A DNA stretch of 36,325 bases. Source: Deltaproteobacteria bacterium (lineage in GTDB: Bacteria; Myxococcota_A; UBA9160; SZUA-336). Both the position numbers and the translations under genes were made by a program. The stretch covers positions 1 through 36,325 of the forward strand of contig VGRW01000033.1 of the NCBI GenBank assembly GCA_016875225.1, given 5' to 3'. The notes beneath the pieces were generated by a model. That model saw only the letters and a list, made by a program, of their open reading frames with translations, was not told the origin of the DNA and searched no databases. Every line of letters starts with the position of its first letter. Within the stretch, counting starts at the first letter, position 1. Below, one piece after another: positions 18,660 to 24,431 of the stretch.

Positions 18660-19204
18660 CCGGCGAGAGCGCTGCAGAGTCCAGGACGATGAACCCGGTC
18701 GAGATCAAAGCCCTCGCGCGCGTGATCGATCGGCTGGACTACTACCGATTGCTGAAGCTCGATCCCGGCGCGAACACGAGCCAGCTCCGCGTCGCCTACC
18801 ACGACGCGCGCAAGCGCTTCCACCCGGACTGCTTTCTCGGCCAGCCCGAGGAGATCCGCGTCGCGGTCGATCGGATCGCGCGCCGGATCACCGAGGGATA
18901 CCTGGTCTTGCGCGATCGACAGCGGCGCGCCGCCTACGACTCCGCGCTCACCGGCGGCCATCTGCGGCTCACGCAGGAGGTCGAGGACGAGGTGAAGACG
19001 GAGGTACAGCAGCAGCGCGGCACCACGGCGAACGGAAGGCGCTACCTGACCCTCTGCGAGGAGGAGGAGCGCCGCGGCGCCCTGCCCAAGGCGATCGCCC
19101 ACCTGCGCACCGCGATCACCTTCGAGCCCAAGAATCTCGCCTTCCGGCAGAAGCTCGACCGCCTCGAGCAGCAGCTGAAGGCCGCGAAGACCGCCTCGAA
19201 ATAG
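18656..19204 (+). CDS. J-domain (DnaJ-like) co-chaperone with TPR-like tail
   Basis: The 182-residue product has a J domain at about 28-90: DYYRLLKLDPGANTSQLRVAYHD, the invariant His-Pro-Asp at 56-58, and a final helix with RDRQRRAAYD. The G/F linker, zinc fingers and client domains of DnaJ are absent. Residues about 120-170 form one TPR-like pair (LPKAIAHLRTAITFEPKN). The ATG at 18656 overlaps the Hsp70 stop (ATGA); a second ATG at 18689 would remove 11 poorly conserved residues. The HPD motif shows it should stimulate Hsp70 ATPase, most likely that of its neighbour. The process this pair serves is unknown. Confidence 0.92.
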   Translation: MTGESAAESRTMNPVEIKALARVIDRLDYYRLLKLDPGANTSQLRVAYHDARKRFHPDCFLGQPEEIRVAVDRIARRITEGYLVLRDRQRRAAYDSALTGGHLRLTQEVEDEVKTEVQQQRGTTANGRRYLTLCEEEERRGALPKAIAHLRTAITFEPKNLAFRQKLDRLEQQLKAAKTASK

Positions 19205-19212
19205 CGCCCCTC

Positions 19213-19258
19213 GTTTGACCCGCGCCGCAAGCCTGGCGCAGAATCGCCCCGGTCAAAC
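19213..19258. repeat. Inverted repeat GTTTGACC / GGTCAAAC spanning the OB-fold/thiolase promoter
   Basis: Perfect 8-bp arms at 19213-19220 and 19251-19258 are 30 bases apart. The left arm contains the -35 box and the right arm lies at the predicted transcript start. It may be a pair of operator half-sites or a second promoter facing the other way. Eight-base arms could also arise because TTTGACC is a recurrent promoter word here. Confidence 0.35.
19215..19244 (+). promoter_or_regulatory. Promoter of the OB-fold/thiolase operon (TTGACC, 18 bases, CAGAAT)
   Basis: TTGACC at 19215-19220 and CAGAAT at 19239-19244 resemble a sigma-70 promoter. A start near 19251 leaves a leader of about 23 bases with GAGGTG before the ATG at 19274. 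Confidence 0.5.
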
Positions 19259-19273
19259 TCGTCGAGGTGTGCG

Positions 19274-19708
19274 ATGTCAGAGGCTGCAGCGGCTCAATCG
19301 AAGCCGCTCCCGGTAGTTTCGTTCCTGAAGATTCCCGACCAGGGCAAGCCCTATCTCGAGGGACAGCGCTGCAAGGGCTGCAAGGCCGTGTTCCTCGGCG
19401 CGCGAGACGTGTGCGCGTCGTGCGGCGCGCGCAACCAGTTCGAGCAGATCAAGCTCGCCGACAAGGGCGAGCTCTACGTCTACTCGATCACGTACCGCTC
19501 GTTTCCGGGCATCGAGACGCCGTACATCTCCGCGGTCGTCGATCTCGAGGGCGGCGGCACCGTGAAGGGCAACCTGATCGGCATCGACGCGGATCCCAAG
19601 AAGATCAGGATGGGCATGTCCGTCGAGGTGGTCTACAAGATCGCGCCGCGAAAGGACCGCGAGGGGAACGAGTATCTGACCTACTACTTCCAGCCGGCCA
19701 AGGCCTGA
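19274..19708 (+). CDS. DUF35 zinc-ribbon/OB-fold protein, thiolase partner
   Basis: This 144-residue protein has a rubredoxin-like zinc ribbon with Cys33, Cys36, Cys47 and Cys50 (CKGC and CASC), followed by an OB-fold beta-barrel (LYVYSITYRSFPGIETPYISAVVDL). DUF35 proteins bind acyl-CoA and work as obligatory partners of SCP2-type thiolases or of steroid-chain aldolases. The gene lies 13 bases before a thiolase gene and shares its promoter, which supports that role here. The ATG at 19274 follows a GAGGTG site. Confidence 0.93.
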   Translation: MSEAAAAQSKPLPVVSFLKIPDQGKPYLEGQRCKGCKAVFLGARDVCASCGARNQFEQIKLADKGELYVYSITYRSFPGIETPYISAVVDLEGGGTVKGNLIGIDADPKKIRMGMSVEVVYKIAPRKDREGNEYLTYYFQPAKA

Positions 19709-19721
19709 GAGGGAGGCAACG

Positions 19722-20870
19722 ATGAGCGACGTCTACATTCTCGGCGCCGACATGATCAAGTTCGGCAAGTTCTCCGACCGCACGATCCCGCTGATCGCCG
19801 CCGAATCCGCGCTGCTCGCGCTCGACGACGCGGGGCTCTCCATCCACGACATGGAGGCGCTCTACTGCGGCAACCTGATGCAGGCCTCCGGCATGGTCGG
19901 GCAGCGCGTCCTGCAGCAGATCGGCCAGACGGGCATCCCTGTGATCAACGTCGCGAACGCCTGCGCGACCGGCGCGACGGCGCTTCGCGAGGGCTGGACC
20001 GCGATCAAGGCCGGCCTGTACGACCTGGTGCTCTGCGTCGGCGTCGAGCAGATGGCGGGCGCGGGCCTGCTCGGCGGCGGAGGCGGCGGCAAGGGCATCC
20101 CCACCGAGGGCCTGCTCGGCTCCGGCACGATGCCCGCGGTCTTTGCCGAGGCCGGCATGGAGCACTCGCGCAAGTACGGCACCACCTTCGAGCAGTTCGC
20201 GAAGGTGTCGGTGAAGAACCACTGGCACTCCACGATGAATCCGAAGGCGCGCTACCAGATCGAGACGCCGCTCGAAGAGGTGATGGGCGCGGAGATGATC
20301 TCCTACCCCAACACCAAGCTGATGTGCTCGGTGAATGTGGACGGCTCGGCCGCGGTCGTGATCGCCTCGGAGCGGAAGGCCCGCCAGCTCGGCATGCGCC
20401 GAGCGGTGAAGATCGCGGCTTCGATCCTGACCAGCGATCGCTTCACCCAGCGCGATCTCACCATGCCCGACGTCAACACCTGCACGCGCGAGGCGGCCAA
20501 GAAGGCTTACGAGATGGCGGGGATCGGCCCGAGCGACGTGAACCTGATCGAGCTTCACGACTGCTTCGCGACGGCCGAGATTCTGCACTACGAGAACCTG
20601 GGCATCTGCAAGGACGGCGAGGCCGGCCGGCTGATCGACGAGAAGCAGACCTACCTCGGCGGCCGGATCCCGGTGAACGTCTCGGGCGGACTGCTCTCGA
20701 AGGGCCACCCGCTCGGCGCGACCGGAATCGCGAACGTCTACGAAGTCGCCACGCACCTGCGCGGCGAGGCCGGCAAGCGCCAGGTCCAGGGCGCCAAGGT
20801 CGGGCTCACCCACGTGATCGGGCTCGGCTCGGCCTGCGCGATCCACGTGCTGGAGAAGGTCTCCACCTGA
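19722..20870 (+). CDS. SCP2/SCPx-type thiolase (acetyl-CoA acyltransferase-like)
   Basis: This 382-residue thiolase-fold protein has the nucleophile Cys81 in NACATGATAL, the HDCFATAE segment (279-286) and the C-terminal GGLLSKGHPLGATG with His329. The HDCF form, in place of the NEAF of degradative thiolases, marks the SCP2/SCPx branch, which cleaves or forms branched or steroid-type acyl-CoA. With a DUF35 partner such enzymes often act as thiolase or retro-aldolase complexes in side-chain catabolism. The substrate cannot be read. A GAGGGAGG site precedes the ATG by six bases. A strong terminator follows the gene, so the OB-fold gene and this one form a two-gene operon. Confidence 0.94.
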   Translation: MSDVYILGADMIKFGKFSDRTIPLIAAESALLALDDAGLSIHDMEALYCGNLMQASGMVGQRVLQQIGQTGIPVINVANACATGATALREGWTAIKAGLYDLVLCVGVEQMAGAGLLGGGGGGKGIPTEGLLGSGTMPAVFAEAGMEHSRKYGTTFEQFAKVSVKNHWHSTMNPKARYQIETPLEEVMGAEMISYPNTKLMCSVNVDGSAAVVIASERKARQLGMRRAVKIAASILTSDRFTQRDLTMPDVNTCTREAAKKAYEMAGIGPSDVNLIELHDCFATAEILHYENLGICKDGEAGRLIDEKQTYLGGRIPVNVSGGLLSKGHPLGATGIANVYEVATHLRGEAGKRQVQGAKVGLTHVIGLGSACAIHVLEKVST

Positions 20871-20910
20871 TCCGAGGCCGCTTCGGGCACCGCAGGACGG
20901 CCTCGATTTC

Positions 20911-20945
20911 GGGCCGGTCCCTCACGGGGCCGGCCCGTTTCGTTT
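20911..20945 (+). terminator. Rho-independent terminator after the thiolase gene
   Basis: An 11-bp stem (20911-20921 with 20926-20936, one T-G pair) with a TCAC loop is followed by GTTTCGTTT. It ends the OB-fold/thiolase transcript 40 bases after the stop codon. Its T-rich tail runs into the -35 box of the next promoter. Confidence 0.85.
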
Positions 20946-20971
20946 GACCCCGATCGCGGCGCCGGGATAGC
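20944..20971 (+). promoter_or_regulatory. Promoter of the tetR-type/aldehyde dehydrogenase operon
   Basis: TTGACC at 20944-20949 and GATAGC at 20966-20971 are 16 bases apart. The predicted start near 20978 abuts the operator palindrome. The acyl-CoA dehydrogenase promoter at 31573-31600 has almost the same layout. Confidence 0.5.
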
Positions 20972-20978
20972 CTCCAGG

Positions 20979-21001
20979 AAACTTGGAGTGACTCCAAGTT
21001 T
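20979..21001. promoter_or_regulatory. Operator palindrome for the TetR-family regulator
   Basis: AAACTTGGAG, TGA, CTCCAAGTTT is a perfect 23-bp palindrome at the predicted transcript start, 12 bases before the regulator's GTG. Further TTGGAG copies follow at 21003-21008 and near 21645, just before the aldehyde dehydrogenase start. Its length, symmetry and position fit an autorepression site; the extra copies also serve as or overlap ribosome-binding sites. Confidence 0.8.
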
Positions 21002-21013
21002 TTTGGAGACCTG

Positions 21014-21658
21014 GTGCAGCCACGACCCCAGAGAGCGCCCGTTCGCGAGCGCAAGAAGCTCGAGACGCGGCGGCGCGTGCTCGCCGAGGCCCGCCGGCTC
21101 CTCGCCTCACAGGGCTTCTTCGCGACCTCGATCGAGCAGATCGCAGCCGCCGCCGAGGTCGCGCCGGCCACCGTCTTCAACTACTTCCCGAGCAAGGACG
21201 CGCTGGTCGCGGAGCTCGCGGGCGAGCTCTTCGAGACCCTGCGCGCGCACGTCGACCGGCCGCTTCCGCCCGAGAGAAGGGCGCAGACGCACCTGGAGCT
21301 GGCGCTCGCCGATTCCGCGCCGGCCATTCGCGAGGCGCAAACCGTGCTCGGGCCGCTCTTGCTCCGCGTGCTCCGGCGTGCGCCCGTCGACGGCGCCGGC
21401 GGCGGTCTCGAAGCCTTGCGTGGCGCGCTCTCGCGCCTCGTCGTCGAAGGCCAGCGCCGCGCGGAGCTTCGCCGCGACGTCGAGGCGTCGTTCCTGGCCG
21501 AGCTCGCGTGCGCGACGCTCGTCGCCGCGCTCGGCCACTGGCTGCGCGACCCCCGCTATCCGCTCGACGCAAGAATGTGTCAGGCCGCCGCCGTGATCGG
21601 CGACGGCCTGCGCGCGAGTTCCACGTCCACCCAACCCACGATTTGGAGAGACCCGTGA
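21014..21658 (+). CDS. TetR-family transcriptional regulator
   Basis: This 214-residue protein has the N-terminal TetR helix-turn-helix (residues about 18-64: RRRVLAEARRLLASQGF, TSIEQIAAAAEVAPATVFNYF, SKDALVAEL). The divergent helical ligand domain gives no clue to the inducer. The GTG at 21014 follows GGAG by six bases. The gene sits just after its own palindrome and its stop overlaps the GTG of the aldehyde dehydrogenase (GTGA). Both genes would therefore be repressed together and relieved by a ligand, plausibly an aldehyde or acyl-CoA. Confidence 0.95.
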   Translation: MQPRPQRAPVRERKKLETRRRVLAEARRLLASQGFFATSIEQIAAAAEVAPATVFNYFPSKDALVAELAGELFETLRAHVDRPLPPERRAQTHLELALADSAPAIREAQTVLGPLLLRVLRRAPVDGAGGGLEALRGALSRLVVEGQRRAELRRDVEASFLAELACATLVAALGHWLRDPRYPLDARMCQAAAVIGDGLRASSTSTQPTIWRDP

Positions 21659-23064
21659 CCGATTTCACGATGACGATCGATGGCAAGGCCGAGACCGCGC
21701 AGCGCAGCTTCGGCGTGATCAACCCCGCGACCGGAGAGGTCTTCGCGAGCGCGCCGGACTGCACGCGCGCGCAGCTCGAGAGCGCGCTCGAATCCGCGCA
21801 GACGGCGTTTCGCGCCTGGCGCAAGGACGAGGCGCGCCGTCGCCAGAGCCTGCTCGACTGCGCGGCCGCGATCCAGGCGCGCGCCGGCGAGCTGGCTCCT
21901 CTGCTCACTCGGGAGCAGGGCAAGCCGCTCGCGAAGGCGATGATGGAGGTGATGGGCTCGGCGATCTGGTTCCAGTACACCGCGTCCCTGTCGCTTCCCG
22001 TCGAGGTGATCCAGGACGACGAGAACGCGCGCGTCGAGGTGCGGCGCCGGCCGCTCGGCGTCGTCGGCGCGATCACGCCCTGGAACTTCCCGCTCCTGCT
22101 CGGCGTCTGGAAGCTCGCCCCGGCGCTGCTCGCCGGGAACACGGGGGTGATCAAGCCCTCCCCTTTCACGCCGCTCTCGACGCTGAAACTGGTCGAGATC
22201 CTGCGCCCGGTGCTTCCGGCCGGCGTGCTGAACGCGGTCTCGGGCGGCGACGAGCTCGGGGCGTGGATCACCGCGAGCCCGATCCCGCGCAAGATCTCGT
22301 TCACCGGCTCGATCGCGACCGGCAAGAAGGTCGCCGCCGCGTCCGCGCCGGACCTGAAGCGCCTCACGCTCGAGCTCGGCGGAAACGACCCGGCCATCGT
22401 GCTCGGCGACGTCGATCCGAAGGCGGTGGCGAAGAAGCTCTTCGCCTCGGCGTTCGAGAACTGCGGGCAGGTCTGCACCGCGATCAAGCGCGTGTACGTG
22501 CCCGAGGAGCTGTACGCGCCGGTCGTCGACGAGCTCGCGGAGCTCGCGAACGCGATCGTGGTCGGCAATGGCGAGCAGCCCGGCGTCGAGCTCGGGCCGA
22601 TCAACAACAAGCCCCAGTTCGAGCGCGTGAAGGAGCTGGTCGAGGAGGCGCGAGCCAGCGGCGCGCGAATCGTCACCGGCGGCAAGACGATCGGCGACAA
22701 GGGCTACTTCTACGCCCCGACGATCGTGGCCGACATCGCAGAGGGCACGCGGCTCGTCGACGAGGAGCAGTTCGGCCCCGCCCTGCCGGTGATCGCCTAT
22801 CGGCGCATCGAGGACGCGATCGAGCGCGCGAACGCGACCCACTTCGGCCTCGGGGCCTCGGTCTGGTCCAGCGACCGCGACCGCGCCGCGGAGATCGCCG
22901 GAGAGCTCGAGTGCGGCTCCGCCTGGGTGAACACGCACCTGGCGCTCGCGCCGAACATCCCGTTCGGCGGCGCCAAATGGAGCGGGATCGGCGTCGAGAA
23001 CGGCTCGTGGGGCCTGCTCGGCTTCACCGAGATCCAGGTGGTGAACGTCAACCGGGGGGCTTGA
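21655..23064 (+). CDS. NAD(P)-dependent aldehyde dehydrogenase
   Basis: This 469-residue ALDH-superfamily enzyme oxidises an aldehyde to its acid. It shows PWNFP near 142-146, the Rossmann-type segment FTGSIATGKKV, catalytic Glu240 in LELGGNDP and nucleophile Cys274 in ENCGQVC. A WKLAPALLAGNTGVIKPSP stretch is typical. The GTG at 21655 overlaps the regulator's stop; an ATG at 21670 is possible, and the open frame further upstream only shadows the regulator gene. The substrate is unknown. Its last 17 bases overlap the 3' end of the opposite-strand SufU-like gene. Confidence 0.95.
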   Translation: MTDFTMTIDGKAETAQRSFGVINPATGEVFASAPDCTRAQLESALESAQTAFRAWRKDEARRRQSLLDCAAAIQARAGELAPLLTREQGKPLAKAMMEVMGSAIWFQYTASLSLPVEVIQDDENARVEVRRRPLGVVGAITPWNFPLLLGVWKLAPALLAGNTGVIKPSPFTPLSTLKLVEILRPVLPAGVLNAVSGGDELGAWITASPIPRKISFTGSIATGKKVAAASAPDLKRLTLELGGNDPAIVLGDVDPKAVAKKLFASAFENCGQVCTAIKRVYVPEELYAPVVDELAELANAIVVGNGEQPGVELGPINNKPQFERVKELVEEARASGARIVTGGKTIGDKGYFYAPTIVADIAEGTRLVDEEQFGPALPVIAYRRIEDAIERANATHFGLGASVWSSDRDRAAEIAGELECGSAWVNTHLALAPNIPFGGAKWSGIGVENGSWGLLGFTEIQVVNVNRGA

Positions 23065-23494
23065 GGCACTCGCCGAGCGCCTCCCAGGCGAGCGTCGCGC
23101 AGCGCTGCCGCGAGGGCAGCGCCGCGACGCGCGCGAACGCGCGCAGACGCGCGTCGGCCTCCGCCGGCGCGGGCTCCCCGCGCGCGATTCGCGCGGCCTG
23201 CTCGCCGAGCGCGATCGCGGCCTCGGGCGCGAGCCCCGCCACGAGCTCGGTCATGACGCTCGCCGCGGCCACCGCGATCGAGCAGCCGCGCGCGCGCGCC
23301 GAGACCGCGGCGATGCGACCGGAATCGAGCTCGACCTCGACGCGGACCTGATCGCCGCAGACCGGATTGGAGACCAGCGACTCGGCCGTGGGCCGCTCGA
23401 GCGGCGCGCGGTTTCGCGGGCTGCGGTAGTGCTCGAGCACGACCTCGCGGTACAGGGCCTCGATCGCGGCCGGAGCGTCGCTCAGGTCGGGCAC
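23048..23494 (-). CDS. SufU/IscU-like iron-sulfur scaffold protein
   Basis: This 148-residue protein has the three scaffold cysteines in their usual settings: Cys46 in NPVCGDQV (with Asp48), Cys71 in GCSIAVAAAS and Cys132 in RQRCATLAW. The opening LYREVVLEHYRSPRN is typical of SufU/IscU, which take sulfide from a cysteine desulfurase and build Fe-S clusters. No desulfurase or other suf gene lies nearby. The GTG at 23494 overlaps the end of the XdhC-like gene by 13 bases. A separate ribosome-binding site is not clear, so coupling is likely. A longer frame upstream is the shadow of that gene. Confidence 0.88.
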   Translation of the reverse strand: MPDLSDAPAAIEALYREVVLEHYRSPRNRAPLERPTAESLVSNPVCGDQVRVEVELDSGRIAAVSARARGCSIAVAAASVMTELVAGLAPEAAIALGEQAARIARGEPAPAEADARLRAFARVAALPSRQRCATLAWEALGECLKPPG

Positions 23495-24381
23495 TTCGCC
23501 GACTCGAGCGGTCCCTCCGGGACCTCGACTCCCGAATCGCCGATCCGGACCCCGCGGACGCTCGCGAGCCGCCGGCCGCTGCTGGAGCCGCCGCGAACCA
23601 GCTGCACGATCTCCGCGGCGATCGAGAGCGCGATCTCCTGCGGGGTCTCGGCGCCCAGGTCCAGCCCCGCGGGAGAGCTGACCCGGCGCAGCAGATCGAC
23701 CGGCACCCCGTCCTCGTGCAAGCGCTCGAGCAGGAGCGCGCTGCGCTTTCGGCTCGCGACCAGGCCCACGTACGCGGGGCGCTTCAGCAGCGCGCGCTCG
23801 AGCGCCTCGTAGTCGCTCCGGTGCTGCGTCGCGATCACGACGTAGGTTTCGCCGTCGCAGTCGAGCTTTGCGTACTCGGGATCGTCGCTGATGCGCAGGT
23901 CCGCGCTCGGGAACGACTCCGGCGTCGCGAGCGCGTCGTTCACCGTCACGTGGAAGCCGAGCGACGAGCCGAGCGCGGCCATCGTCTCCGCGATCCGTCC
24001 GTGGCCGAGCACGAGCAGCCTGGGGTCGTGAATCATCGCTTCCAGATAGATCTCCATGTAGCCGCCGCACGGCATGCCGACGCCGAGGACCTCGTCGTCG
24101 AGATCGAGCCGGATCAGCCGCGGGCGGCGCTCCGAGAGCACCTCGCGCGAGACATCACGCACCGCCGAGTCGACGCAGCCGCCGCCGACCCAGCCCCAGA
24201 TCAGGCGCCCCGACTCGTCGACGATCGCCTTCGCGCCGGGCTTCGCGGAGGCGCTGCCCTCGATGCGCACGACCGTCGCCACCACCACGCGCTCGCCCGC
24301 GCGCAGCCGCGCGTCGAGGACCCGGACGAACTCGCTGGCGCTGGCGGCTCCCATCGCGCGCCAGTCTACGTCGATTGACAC
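23482..24381 (-). CDS. XdhC/CoxI-family molybdoenzyme maturation protein
   Basis: This 299-residue protein has the N-terminal XdhC/CoxI domain (VVATVVRIEGSASAKPGAK, WVGGGCVDSAV, GMPCGGYMEIYLE) and a C-terminal Rossmann domain (LLVLGHGRIAETMAALGSSLGF, YVVIATQHRSDYEAL, SSPAGLDLGAETPQEIALSI). The family binds sulfurated molybdenum cofactor and inserts it into xanthine dehydrogenase-type enzymes. No molybdoenzyme is in the window, so the client is elsewhere. The GTG at 24381 has a G-run beside it but overlaps the -35 box of the divergent operon; ATG at 24354 is an alternative that still keeps the domain whole. It is coupled to the SufU-like gene. Confidence 0.92.
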   Translation of the reverse strand: MSIDVDWRAMGAASASEFVRVLDARLRAGERVVVATVVRIEGSASAKPGAKAIVDESGRLIWGWVGGGCVDSAVRDVSREVLSERRPRLIRLDLDDEVLGVGMPCGGYMEIYLEAMIHDPRLLVLGHGRIAETMAALGSSLGFHVTVNDALATPESFPSADLRISDDPEYAKLDCDGETYVVIATQHRSDYEALERALLKRPAYVGLVASRKRSALLLERLHEDGVPVDLLRRVSSPAGLDLGAETPQEIALSIAAEIVQLVRGGSSSGRRLASVRGVRIGDSGVEVPEGPLESAKCPT

Positions 24382-24404
24382 CCCCGCGCAGCCCTTCCTA
24401 CCAT
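24375..24404 (+). promoter_or_regulatory. Promoter of the redoxin-cytochrome operon (TTGACA, 18 bases, TACCAT)
   Basis: TTGACA at 24375-24380 and TACCAT at 24399-24404 form the best sigma-70-like promoter of the window. A start near 24411 leaves about 20 bases, including GAGG, before the ATG at 24432. The -35 box overlaps the first codons of the divergent XdhC-like gene. Confidence 0.6.
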
Positions 24405-24431
24405 CTCGCGACTCAAAGAACCCGAGGTTTC

